From the NCBI RefSeq assembly GCF_022539315.1, contig NC_066316.1:97086179-97150178 (forward strand): 64,000 bases of DNA, written 5' to 3'. The notes beneath the pieces are model-generated. The model was not told the DNA's origin, did not search any database, and was given only the letters and a program-made list of their open reading frames with translations. Each line of letters opens with the position of its first letter. The stretch's first letter is position 1. This document shows, one piece after another, positions 49,676 to 60,830 of the stretch. The DNA comes from Serinus canaria (lineage: Eukaryota; Chordata; Aves; Passeriformes; Fringillidae). The position numbers and the translations under genes were made by a program.

Positions 49676-49951
49676 ATCATAATAAAAGCAAGTTAGGTTG
49701 GAAGAGACCTCCTGGGGTCATTTACTTCAACTATGGCTCACAGCAGGGCCAGCCAGACCCAAAGAGACCAGGGTCTTGTCTAGTCCAGTTTTGAAACTCC
49801 AAGAAAAGAAATCTGAAAGCCTTCCCATGGAAAGTGGGTTCTCTAGCACCATATGGCCATTCACAGAACTATGGTGGACACTGCTAATATCTTGGATCTC
49901 ACCTTCCCCTTCTCATGTTGCCCATTGCAGCCTTTTATGTCATTTGATATT
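49676..49951 (-). mobile_element. CR1 LINE 3' fragment (worn)
   Basis: On the plus strand TAGGTTGGAAGAGACCTCCT is followed by GGGGTCATTTACTTCAAC, CCAGTTTTGAAACTCCAAG, and later CTCATGTTGCCCATTGC and CTTTTATGTCATTTG. This is the order of the reversed CR1 3' end: 'GTTGGAAGGGACCT', 'GTTTTGAATATCTCCAG', 'TTTGTGCCCATTGCC', 'TTGTCCTGTCACT'. The copy is diverged and truncated. The short plus frames across it (67 and 95 codons) are not genes. Confidence 0.75.
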
Positions 49952-50434
49952 TAACCCAGAGATTGCCAGTTCTGTAGCATGCTGAGTGCACCAAAGAGGT
50001 GTTTCAGGAAGCCATTTGGACTACACTTGTAATGACTGCACTTATGACAAATGGACTTGATGACTTAGATGGTCTCCTGCAGGTGTCTCTTCCTAGCTGA
50101 ATCTGCAGTATTAACTGCACAAGTAAACCATGGCTTGCATGAATGACAGCTTGTTTTTCATCATCTATAACAGCATATTTTTGCATGTGAAATTACCTGC
50201 TTGTGACAGCATAGGCATGTTTTGCATACATATCTTATGAGAGTTCCCTTTGAAAGATGGACTTTGGATAACCTTTACAGTCCTCCTAGAAATTCATATA
50301 AATGGCTTCTGTTCCAAGGGTAAATATATGCAAATGAAATAAAGAGGTCCCGCCCTTCCTTCCTACGAAATTTCAGCTTTACACATGTCAATCCAAAAAT
50401 GCATTTGGTATATCTGCTTATTAGAGAAACCACA

Positions 50435-50435
<1 letters not shown>
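49952..50435. other. Unique noncoding DNA
   Basis: No gene or element was recognised. A short frame here ends in a lysine run because it translates the neighbouring A tract. Confidence 0.5.

Positions 50436-50470
<35 letters not shown>
50436..50470 (+). repeat. Poly(A) run, 35 nt
   Basis: Thirty-five uninterrupted A residues, the longest homopolymer in the window. An AATAAA (50,338-50,343) lies about 95 bp upstream, which is too far for a normal poly(A) signal, and no source-gene body was recognised. It is either the tail of an unrecognised processed insertion or a slippage-expanded mononucleotide repeat. Assembly length errors are common in such runs. Confidence 0.9.
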
Positions 50471-50472
<2 letters not shown>

Positions 50473-51059
50473 AAGCAGAGGTACACACCTCCTGTTCCTG
50501 TCAGCCCATTCTCTATGTAGGCATGTACAAGGCAGGCTTTCAACAGCTATTAAGAGTTGAGAGGATTAGGCCGAATTTGAAGATCTGTTTCCATTCACAG
50601 TTCCATTTTCTACTATAAATTATTTAGTCTGCCAAGGAATTGAGAAACAATGTAAAAGAGGAATGTGCAAGAAATCAGGGAAGATAAATTAAGGGAATGT
50701 TACAGGGGGAGCATAATATTCACCAAGTCCTGGGCTGCTTAACCTGGTCTCCAGGCCCCCATTTCAACATAACTTTGCAAGCATACCTGATATATTTTGA
50801 TTTAGTGTAGACCATGTAGATAGTGAATAGGAGTGTATGGGAGATGCAACCAGATGATGGAGGAACTCAAAAGGAAGAGAAAAGCAGTAAAAAAATATAT
50901 TCTTGTGTTCCTCTACCCCACACTGAGTTACTTCATAGTTTCTCAATTTTGTTTAAAATATTAAGTCAGGTTTTTAAATAAATCTTTTAGAACCGACCTG
51001 CCAAGTGAATCAGGGAAATATGGCATGGTCAGGAATGTCCATAAAGGCTACTGCATTGC
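50471..51059. other. Unique noncoding DNA
   Basis: No gene or element was recognised between the A run and the MIR-like SINE. Confidence 0.5.
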
Positions 51060-51220
51060 AGCCATTCTCTGTCTGGCAAGGGGCATAGCCCTGAAGCATA
51101 ACAAAAATGTGGGTTTGATTCCTTCCTGAACAAGTAGATGGCCAAGAACAAGTTACCCGGGCCCTCCACTCCCCAGTTCTGCACCTGCAAGATAATAATA
51201 CCTCACTGAGAGCTGTAAAG
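51060..51220 (+). repeat. MIR-like tRNA-derived SINE
   Basis: A B-box-like GGTTTGATTCC (51,112-51,122; consensus GGTTCGAATCC) is followed by GGCCAAGAACAAGTTACCC, CCCAGTTCTGCACCTGCAAG and GATAATAATACCTCACTGAG. These blocks match the MIR order of B box, 'GACCTTGGGCAAGTTACTT', 'CTCAGTTTCCTCATCTGTAA' and 'GATAATAATAGTACCTACC'. The A box is not clearly readable. Of the three MIR candidates in the window this is the most convincing. Confidence 0.68.
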
Positions 51221-52899
51221 AAAAAAAGAAAGGTTGATCACAATGAAAGATCTCTTTTATTTTTTCTGCAGGGAAATATCAAGGTATGGTAGATAAATGT
51301 CCTTGACCCCAGGTAAAAGCTGAAAGAACAGGAAAACCCTTTTTTCATGAAAGACTAAGACTGTGAATAACATTTGTCCCCATCTCTTACCAGCACACTG
51401 AACATAGCTTTCATACTTTTAACAACTTTGTGGTGACAGGCAAGCGTTACCTTTGTCCAGGGAGTGAATTCTCAGCATCGTTTCCTCAGTGACCTCCACA
51501 GTGGGCCCTGTTATTTGTCACCCCTTTCAGTAGAAGAGAAAGAGAAAATGAAGTGCAAGAGTAAGATTTCAATAAACCTTTGCTTTGATGTCCAAAGAAA
51601 TTCTCTAGCATGTCTCAGTGTCAGGAAAGAGCTTTCTCCGATTTGGGATACCGGACAGGAAAGAAAAAGGAGGTACTCTCTCTGCACATACAGCAACCTG
51701 CATTTGCACCAGGAGATGAAATGTGAACAGTCCCACTGACTCTGTGACACAGTGCAGATGACTGAGTTTTCCAGAAACCTCCTACCCTTTTTCCATGGTG
51801 TAGGATCAAACAATATTATGCTGACTGAACTGTTTATGAGCTTCCTGCTAACAGTTCTGATCTAGAAGTTTTGACTACCTCCTTCGTGCTCCAATCCAAC
51901 ACTCACTAAAGTAAATGAAATAAATCTCTTTAGGCAGGAATGCTAACACCACTGGAGGTACCAAGAATACAAGAGTGAAACTGGCTCCCACCACTCTATA
52001 ACACTTCTATTTCAACTCTGTGTTAAACTGAGCATGCTATGCCATGTCTATAATTCTAAGTACTACGGGTGGTTCCATTTCTATAATTCAGGCTATGATC
52101 ATGATATACCTCCTCAGGAAAAATGACATCAAACTTAAGTTCATATTCCACACAGGAAATATTTTACATAGCACATAAATGTTCAAAATATGATTGTGCC
52201 TCAACTCCTTTCACTGCAGTTTTAACTTCAGGTGAATGGACAACAAACAGGGAAATCCTGAATATTTTGATTCAGAAGATTTATGAGGAAAGCTATGGGG
52301 GGAAACTGAATTTGGAGGGAAAGTGCTGCTTAATAGAAAAATATATCAGCAGAATCAAGACCTATATCTCTGCAACAGTTTTCCTAACTATATGAATGTT
52401 CTGAAAGATATTTAGCTTTGTCTCCTTGTTATTACAGGTTGGGCAAGTCTTTTGATTCATAATCTCCAAACCATCTGTTCCTTCTTGCTTTCTGATCCCT
52501 AGTATTATTAAAATATGAAATTAAGGTGAATTATGAAAATATCTAGAGACATAAAGTTAATCAGTATTCTTTAATGAGGGCTGAATATTTTTCTTCAATT
52601 GTTTCAGAAATTAATGAGAAGCTTCTCAAACAAGCTATTTGATTTCTATTCTATTCTTATTACTCCGCATCGTTCCTCAAAGATTTTTTGGGAGATTATT
52701 ACTCTAAGAATAGAAATGCCATTATGTTTTTCAGAAATCTTTTTTTCTGACAGAGAGTTGCAATATATTTTATTGATAGATCTGCCATCTTAAACTATTA
52801 TCTGCTATTTAAAACATCCAGGATTTATTCTTTATCAGCAAGATATTTTCTGAAGTAATTATGCAATGTGATTTGCCTTATTCTGAACCCCCAGTAAAA
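51221..52899. other. Unique noncoding DNA
   Basis: No gene or confident element was seen. Frames of 90-100 codons at 51,464-51,813 and 52,123-52,395 have no domain signature. Confidence 0.5.
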
Positions 52900-53335
52900 T
52901 GTAGACATGGCACATGCAAATCCAGTGAAGGACAATGAACTGATGAAGGGACTGGACCATCTGACTGAGTTTTTTCAGCCTGGAGAAGAAAAGACTCATG
53001 GTAGTTTTGTCAATATGTATAAATACTTTGTGTGGGAGGATTAACGAAGAAAGAGACAAAGAATTCTCATTGATGGAGATTGAAAAGTCAAAAGGGAAAC
53101 AGCACAAGCTCAAAGGCAATAAATTCCATCCAAACTTAAGAAAAAATAATTGTCTATCTAGAGTGATGCTTTCCAAAAACTGGAACAAGTTGACTTGTGG
53201 GGCTGTGTTTTCTCCATCTTGAGAGATGCTCAAAACCCAACTAAGCACAGCCCACAGCAACCTGCCCTAGCTGACCTTACACTCAGCATTTTACTCATTC
53301 TTCAGAGATCACTTCCAAATTCCTGTGATTCTGTG
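52900..53335 (+). mobile_element. CR1 LINE 3' end (plus strand)
   Basis: AGTGAAGGACAATGAACTGA, TTTTTTCAGCCTGGAGAAG, CAATATGTATAAATACTTTG, AAATTCCATCCAAACTTAAG, CTCCATCTTGAGAGATGCTC and the terminal TCCTGTGATTCTGTG follow the end of CR1 ORF2 and the 3' tail in the sense direction. It is 5'-truncated and diverged. Its tail lies about 115 bp from the tail of the next CR1, which is in the opposite orientation. The 133-codon minus frame here is a shadow. Confidence 0.88.
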
Positions 53336-53451
53336 AAAACCTGGAGTCCATGGATTGAAGGGTCCAAAAATATTACAGTCACATTAAGTCTTTATATCAA
53401 TAAGTTGATGACACAGAAATATGACTGCTATGAAAATCACAAAACAGTTGA

Positions 53452-54205
53452 AGCTGATATGGGCCTTTGGAGATATCTGATCCTACTCAAGAAGGGCCAC
53501 CTACAGCTGTTTGACCTGCACTATGTCCAGACAACTTTTGAAACCTCTAGGGAGGGAGACTTTACAACCTTTCTAGCCAGCTATCATCAGGGATCAGTCA
53601 TACTCACACCTTCACAGTGATAAAGTGTTTACTGACCTTCAGAAGGCACATCCTGTGTGTCAGTTTGTGCCTACTGCCTCTTTTCCTGTCACCAGGTGAC
53701 ACTGAAGAGCCTGGCTCCTTCCTCTTTGCACCTTTATTCAAATATCCCACACAATAATGAGATTCCCCCAGGCCTTCTCTTTTCCAGGATGAACAGTCTC
53801 ATCTCTCTCACCTTTTCCCTGTAGAAGAGATGAACCAGTCTCTTCATTGTCGTTGTCACCCTTAATCAAACTCTCCAAATCTTCCCCATTTCTTCCCTTG
53901 TAGTGCGGAGCCCAGACCTCCACACACTACTCCAAGTGTGGCCTCACCATCACTGAATGATGGGGAAGGATCACTCACCTCCTCAACCTGCTGGCAATAC
54001 CTCTCCTAACTCTGGCATGAAATTGCAAAAAGCTTGCTCACTTCTATCTCATGTTCACCTTGGCATCCACCTGGACCCACGGGTCCTTTTCTGCTCTGCT
54101 TCTTTCAAGACAGCTGACCCAACACTGATGGGTGAAACTACCCCTTCCCAGTTGCAATACTTCATACTTGTTGAATTTTATGAGGTTCCTGTCAGTCAGG
54201 GGATG
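53452..54205 (-). mobile_element. CR1 LINE 3' end (minus strand)
   Basis: On the plus strand: CTTTGGAGATATCTGATCC, TATGTCCAGACAACTTTTGA, AGGGAGGGAGACTTTACAAC, CAGTTTGTGCCTACTGCCTC, CACTGAAGAGCCTGGCTCC, CCCAGGCCTTCTCTTTTCCA, CTCCAAGTGTGGCCTCACC, ACCTGCTGGCAATACC and TGAATTTTATGAGGTTCCTG. This is the reversed CR1 3' part, extending further into ORF2 than its plus-strand neighbour. The two copies are tail to tail. A microsatellite starts about 45 bp past its truncated 5' end. The 141-codon plus frames over it are antisense. Confidence 0.9.
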
Positions 54206-54246
54206 TTTTCAGCTGGAAATAACCCCAAAACCTATGCATGTGATTA

Positions 54247-54248
<2 letters not shown>

Positions 54249-54324
<76 letters not shown>

Positions 54325-54370
54325 TGTTGTTTTGTTGTTGTTGTTGTTGTTATTATTATTATTATTATTT
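54249..54370. repeat. Compound (TTA)n-(TTG)n-(TTA)n microsatellite
   Basis: About 24 TTA units run from 54,249. After a short break come roughly seven to nine TTG units (54,324-54,350), then about six more TTA units. Long perfect triplet tracts like this are usually length-polymorphic. Both plus frames of 81 and 141 codons at this site translate it as Tyr or Ile runs and are not genes. Confidence 0.97.
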
Positions 54371-57300
54371 GTATTGAGATAGAATTGTTTTATGTTTGGG
54401 AAATATATACTCTCATATGAAAAAATTATATGTAAACAGATAAATGGAGGAAAGAGATTAATCATTTTCTTTTTCAGACATAGCCAGATAGAGTTAGAAA
54501 ACATTTACTGAACCTAAAATTCATTGGCTGCTTAATTATATTTCAGATGTCACTGAATGAACCTACATTGATACAAAGCAGATATTGTAAAAAAATATTT
54601 AAAGACACATCAGATAAGAATTCACATCCAGCCTCCAACCCAGCCATAGGCAAGATAGCCCCAAAAGCACATACGCACAGTTTATGAGGTCTGACTTCCA
54701 GCCTTATTCTCCTTTGTAGATGATCTACTTGTATTAGATAAGAATTTTTAGTTTGTCTTTTTTGTCCTCTTTCAAATTGCTTACTTTGTGAACCTTGCAG
54801 GAATATAATGTAATTACCGGCTTCTCAGTCAAATATGATTTAAAAGTAGTAATATGTTCAAATTTTAATGTGTTACATAGTCAGAACACATTAATAAGCA
54901 AAGGGTAATGAACCAAAGGTGCTCTGAATGCCATCTCCTTAAATCTACACTCCAGAGCAATGGAGTGTATAAGATTTTCCCAGAAAGTACTACAAAGGTA
55001 AAAAACCGCTCTTGCTTACTATTTCAAGCTAACACAGCAAAACACAGTTGTGTCTGTAATCTGTAGCAGCAATTGTGTAAAACAAGCAACACTAAACATG
55101 CTTCAGGTGTAAGTAGTTGTGTATTTGTCTTGGTTTAGGGCAAATTTGGGAGCTTCATAGCACTACAGATAACTCGAGGAAATCCTCCACATTGATTTAA
55201 TCCTGAATAAAGACTCTAGGCAATGTTGACATAAACATAAGCCTCATTCCAGGCTAAGGTTTACTTACAGTCATTGAAGATGGAGCTTTTCCTGATTACT
55301 GATTTTTAGGAAAAGAAAAAATATCTGTGTCAATGGCTTATGTTCATTCCTCTTCTCCTCAGTGAGAATACAAATTACCTGACCTACAAGACAGGAAAGA
55401 TATGCATGTTTATTCAGACTTATGCCTGTAAAGGCATTGGATTAAAGATGTCTCATATTAAAACAATCACATGATGAAGATCTTCCAACTTATGCTATCT
55501 GTTAGTGTAACAATTAATACTGGGTCATCTGCTTCCTGACAGTCTCCGGCAGTTTGTTAGGAATTTTTGGTATTAACATATATTTTAAAGGTTGAAAAAT
55601 ATGTGATAGGTCCACATTTGATAGATGTGTGGATAAATGTTTAGAAAAGGGAGTGAAAAATCCTAACAAAGTGAGAATGTACAAAAAATGCAGAACAAAG
55701 AAAATGGCATATTTTGCATATTTGTGTTCTATATTTTTTCCATCTTCATTCTTTCCTACTTGTTTTTTACTTGCCTCATTCATGATTTCCCAGAAAGAGA
55801 CAATATCACTATCTGTGGGCTTATTAAGACTTAGAAAATACAGATTTTGACTCCAGAGAGACAAATAACAAATTATTCAGAAGGAACTATTACACAGGTA
55901 TAAAGATACACCTGAAACATAACCAGCTAGTACAAATAAGTGTCACATTTAATTTAAAAATCATTTCTATTCTTGAATATCTTACACAATTTATGTAGGT
56001 TACTTGATTGTTCTTCTTATATTGCATTTTTATCTGTTTCTTCAAACCTGGATGACAATTGTGTGCCATTGCTGATAATTAATTTTAAAAAAAATCTAGT
56101 GAAAGGAAAACAAACTTTTCTCTTTAAATTCTTATGCTTTCTTGAGATAAGGCTTTGGTAGGGAAAAAAACCAGACTAAGTATAAAGAAACAAGACAGCA
56201 AACTGGCCTAAGATTTCTCCTCATGCCTGTGTGATTGAGGGAACCTACAAGACAGGTAAGACTCTGTTTCAGTTTTATAGCTATGGGATTTAAAGTAGCA
56301 AGGCTGCTTAATAGAGAAAGCTAAAAGCACCCCTGTAAGGATTTAAATGGAAGTCTCATCTGTTCTACAGAAACACACCTTTCTTACTACTGTGATTTCG
56401 ATCACCTGCTGTTCTCCAATTAAACTATGAACAAGTGAAAAAGGAATGCAATATATTTGCATGTGAAATGCAGCATAGTAGCAATCAGAGGTTTTTTAAG
56501 AGAAGATCAATTTGGGAAGAACAATGTGTGTCTGTAATGTGCAGCAAAGATTTCTTTATTCTTCTGAATTGAGAAAACAAGGATCTGGGAGCTTTATTTT
56601 CTTAATGAAAGAATTTTAGGATGATTTGCCACCCACCTGGGACTCTGAGTGGCAGGGCAAGTGGAAGGTAGAGAAATATGGCACATATTAGAAGCAGCTT
56701 AAAGAACTGTTGATGAAAAGGACTAGTTCAGAAGTTAGAAAATACAGGTTATATTCTTGGGTTTATTGTCTATTTAGTGTGGAATGAGAAATGGTATTTT
56801 GAATCTGTGTCTCAGTTCTATCTGTATAATAAGGGGTTTCTTTGTTTTTCAAGCTACTTTGGTCTAAATGTGCAAGAGGGTTATAGTTACTGATCTATTT
56901 CAGTGGTTTATGGAGAAGTTGCACTGTTCTCAATACACACCTGCTTTGTTTCACAAGTTTAACATTTTACATCCACAGAACTCAGAAAGGTAGAAAGAGG
57001 GGCATGGAAATAATATCGTTGTTGTTAGAGGAGATGGGACTAAGCTGCAAGGAAGTGAGGTGACTGCCAGCAGCCATCTCACACACCAGCAGGGCAGCCA
57101 AAAATGGCAGCTGGATCCACTGGTATCCAGTAAAGACCTCATACATTAGACCATATGTGATACTGTAGCTGTAACACGAGTTACTGCACAAAGAAAGGCT
57201 CCATCTAATACTGGGCCTATTTTCTTTTTGGACAACATGATTGTCTGAGCTTTCAGGGCTGCAGTTCACAAAAAATAAACCTCCAGAAAGCAGGGATATT

Positions 57301-57397
57301 TGCGAGAGGAGTTTATAGAAGCACAGGAAATAAACACATAATTTAAGGTTCCCAAAAAGTGTGAGACGAAAGGAAGATGTCAGGGCACTCTGGTTCA
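54371..57397. other. Unique AT-rich noncoding DNA
   Basis: No gene or confident element was seen. The 116-codon minus frame at 55,514-55,864 lacks recognisable domains. 56,970-57,260 is GC-richer and belongs to a 182-codon minus frame discussed among the findings. Confidence 0.5.
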
Positions 57398-57484
57398 AGG
57401 CAGGGAGGGGGATGCAGGAAAGAGGGCAAAGAAAAGAGGGGGTTAAGGGGCAAGAGGGGGAAAAATAGGGGGAAAAGAAGAGAT
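57398..57484 (+). other. Polypurine tract with G-quadruplex motif
   Basis: An almost pure A/G stretch with many G runs. At 57,438-57,472 the pattern is G5-TTAA-G4-CAAGA-G5-AAAAATA-G5, four tracts with loops of 4, 5 and 7 nt, which fits the canonical G-quadruplex rule on the plus strand. The opposite strand is a polypyrimidine tract, so triplex formation is also possible. No gene context is known. Confidence 0.75.
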
Positions 57485-57788
57485 GGCTCCAAAACTGCCG
57501 ACCAGATTCCAGCAGCGCATCTTTAAACACCCAAGAAACAATGAAAAACTATCTCTAAGTAATCTAGTGATTTACATCCTCACTCATTAAAGTCAGTGAG
57601 AATTTTACCATTGATTTCAAAATAATTTTATCAGAATATTTGGAGAGTGCAGTAATACCATTGTCTTTCTACTGTCAGGGACAACCTTTTCTTCTGAAGT
57701 AACATTTTCAGTTATATCTGGTTAAAGATCCTCCAATAATCTATGACCCATCAACAAATTACAGATTTTTCATAAGTAAAGCATTTCA
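57485..57788. other. Unique noncoding DNA
   Basis: AT-rich spacer between the purine tract and the CR1. Nothing was recognised in it. Confidence 0.5.
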
Positions 57789-58680
57789 ATCATAGAATTG
57801 TAGAACAGTTTGGATTGGAAAGGGACCTTGAAGGTCATCTAGCTCCAGCCCTCCTGCCATGGGCAGGGACATCTTCCACTAGACCAGGCTGCTCAGAGCC
57901 CTATCCAACACAGCCTTAAAAACCTCCAGGATTCGGCATCCACATTTTCCCTGTTCCTGAGCCTCATCATCCTTACAGTAAAGAATTTCTTCTAATTATC
58001 TATTCTAAACCTACTCTTTTTTTAGCCATTCCCCCTTATTCTGTCACTAGAAGCCCTTACCCTTCCTTCAGGTACTGGAAGGCTACAATTAGGTCACCCC
58101 AAAGCCTTCTCTTTTCCTAGCTGAGCAAACTCACTTCTTAAAGCTTTTCCTCATGGGAGAGGTGCTCCAACCCCCTAATCAACCAAGTGTCCCCTTCTGG
58201 ACTCTCTCCAGAGATCAATGGCCTTCTTGTGCTGGGAACCCCAGGGCTGGGTGCAGCACTGCAGGTGGGGTCTCACCAGGGCTGTGCAGAGGGACAGAAT
58301 CCCTCCCTCACCTGCTGCCCACACCGCTTTGGTTGCAGCCCAGAACACATTTTGGCTTTCTGGGCTGCAAGGGCACCTGGCTGGGCCATGCCCACCCTCT
58401 CACCCACAGCACCCCCAAGTCCTTCTTGGCAGAGCTCCTCTGCATCTGTTCATCCCCCAGCCTGGGTCAGTACCAGGGGCTGCCTTGAGCCAAGTGCAGT
58501 CCTTTTACTTGGTCATGGCTCCCGTGGGCCCAATTCTTGTACTTGTCCAAGTCCCTCTGGATGGTATCCCAGCCTTCAGGTGTGTCACTGCACCACTCAG
58601 CATGGTGTCATCTGCAAATTTGCTAAGGGTGCATACAACCCCTCTCTCTGTCATTAATGAAGACTCTAAGTAACACTTGT
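57789..58680 (-). mobile_element. CR1 LINE, 3' end and C-terminal reverse-transcriptase region
   Basis: A 5'-truncated CR1 of about 0.9 kb on the minus strand. On the plus strand it starts ATCATAGAATTGTAGAACAG, then TTGGATTGGAAAGGGACCTT, CTTCCACTAGACCAGGCTGC, TACAGTAAAGAATTTCTTCT, GGTCACCCCAAAGCCTTCTC, GGGGTCTCACCAGGGCTG, and ends near TGTCATTAATGAAGA. Minus-strand translation at about 58,630-58,600 gives LSKFADDT, which retains the FADD catalytic box (codons 58,618-58,607). Everything upstream of the box is missing, so it is not functional. It looks less diverged than the CR1s at 9.3 and 49.7 kb. Plus frames of 111-156 codons at 58,153-58,673 are antisense shadows. Confidence 0.95.
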
Positions 58681-60737
58681 CATTCAGTGGTATTTCAGTG
58701 ATGAAGGCCTATTCTGAGAAATACAATTCTGAAAGTAAAATTGGCATTTTTTTACAGGAAAATTCAATTTTTACTTCCAAATTGCTTTTTAAAAGTGATT
58801 TGCTTAGCCAGGAATTACATATTCAGCATTTCATTTACTGAGAATTTTCAAAGATTTATTTCTTCTTTGTCTTCAATTTCAGAGGAGAAAAAAATACTAC
58901 AGAGCCAAAGAACTTTGTAGCCTTACATAAGAAAGACACAATTTAGCCAGTCCAAACCACACCACCTTCTGCTTCCCTTGACATAGTACCTATGCAGGAT
59001 TTATTCTTGGTTCTTATTTACTGCCTTCATAATTGCTGGGTTCCCAGGGCAGCAAAGATAGTGGCATTTTACAGTGAAAACACAGTTTAATCTGCACACC
59101 ATGGTAGAAAAACTGACACCCACCATAAAATACTACAAGCTATCCTTGTCTGAATCTGCATTTCTGGTTTTGTTCTGTGGAAAAGCACATAGTGTCTGCA
59201 GCACTTGCTACACTTGCTAGAAAACTGCATTTATTTTGTTCAAGTAAAGTTGGTTGTATTTCAAGGTTCTAAACCTAATTAAGTATTTTTCCATGCATTA
59301 TTGTATTTGGAACAATTCAATCCTTGGTTAGTTAATGGGATCATATTGCATACAAACATAAAAAAATATTGGTTGATTTTATTACATTTTCAAGCAGAGA
59401 GTTGTTTCTTCTTTTTCAAGGTTAAAATTAATTGTTTAAGGAAAACTATTATGTCTTCCTCCAAAGGCAAAAAAAGTAGCTCATAGAACATACTTGTAGG
59501 AAACATTCAGGACTGTTACTATTGCTATTCTGTAAATATACAACGCATATAGATGACAGAGTAAGTGGTGAGTGAAGATACTTACAGGAATTATAAAGAT
59601 CCTTTTCAAAGGTTTAAGAAAATTGAGTTGATAAGTAGCAAACAGGACATTAAATATTAACCTAAATAATAACTTCCTGTATGAATTGTTATGTTACAAA
59701 ATTTTCTGTTGCCATTACAGGATCCAGCTACTACATTCCTTATCCTGCAGTCTGTCATAAAATAAGATGATTAATTTTGGGGTTTTGTCCTTGTCATCAT
59801 TTTGCATGCTATTGACCTGGTTCTTGCAGTGCCAAAAGAGCTGTTCTAGCACCAGGCTAAGGGCCACTTTGTGTAGGAAATATTTTCATCTCTTCTCTGC
59901 ATTGTTCTCATTCCTGATCCACAATACCAGAGGTGTGGTGTTTCAAGCCCTTTCAGCCTGAGCTGAGGGTTTAAATTCCCAGAGGCTAAACCAGTCTTGG
60001 ACCTGTGCTCTCCCACCTGTGCCTGTGGGGAAAATGGGGCAGCCCCTCAACACATTGCTGAGTGAAGTGGTTTGTGCAATGCAGGGGAATAGTTCCCCAA
60101 CCCCCTTTCTCTATATCCTTTGATAGTTTTGTTAACTTTAAATAAGCTTCCCCTAGCAGAGAAACTGTTTTGTTTTTCAAAAACAAATGGAAAGGGTACA
60201 GTTGTAATTACAGTACTGTTTGGATGATATGCATTTCAATCTTCCTTAAAAATAAATAGAGAGACAACAGCATAATGGCTTATCTGTTAAAACAGTTCTT
60301 TGGCTGGAGTTTTTGGGAAGTTTATCTGTAGATCACCATATCAAGAAAACTTCAAAGAGCACCTGTTTGCTCATTGCTCTTTGTTCAGAGATCCATCCAC
60401 TCTCTGTAACCTACCTCTTTCCATACACGCAAGTATTTGGCATAATGAATCCTTTTACTAAAATGAATTAACCATGTCTGCCTGACACCTGCCCATTAAC
60501 AAGACTTTTGGGTTTTTTTAAATTTTTCTTTAAATTTTGGGGGCAGAGGAGGGTATCTTTTGTACTGAAGTAAAATTTCTTATTGAAGATTTGAAGGAAG
60601 AATAATTTTAGGTCTCAGTCTGTTCATTGCTGTCCATGTTTTTTCTAGCCATGGCATCATTATTGCTCACTGCTTCAACATGAATACACGGCAGAAAGTA
60701 ATACCAAACACAAAGATACAGTTATGTAAGACCATAA
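58681..60737. other. Unique noncoding DNA
   Basis: No gene or confident element was recognised. Confidence 0.55.
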
Positions 60738-60830
60738 AAATGGCCATTTCAGTTCAGACTGCTGGCCCATCAGGCATTATGTTGTTGCCAGCAGCAGGCA
60801 ATAGAGCTGCTGAGAAAGAACTGAAGAGGG
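60738..60830 (+). repeat. Possible ancient amniote interspersed repeat
   Basis: ATGGCCATTTCAGTTCAGAC, GCTGGCCCATCAGGCATTAT and TTGCCAGCAGCAGGCAATAG follow a pattern I associate with a common reptile/bird repeat reading 'GGCCATACTGGGTCAGACC', 'GGTCCATCTAGCCCAGTATC', 'AACAGTGGCCAATGCCAG'. I cannot name the family with confidence. Only about 90 bp aligns. Confidence 0.4.

Noticed and set aside
53957..54382. 141-codon frame ending in a long tyrosine run
   Set aside because: It starts antisense in a CR1 and ends by translating the TTA/TTG microsatellite.
58153..58673. Overlapping plus frames of 111, 156 and 151 codons
   Set aside because: All are antisense to the CR1 at 57,789-58,680, whose minus strand carries the FADD motif.
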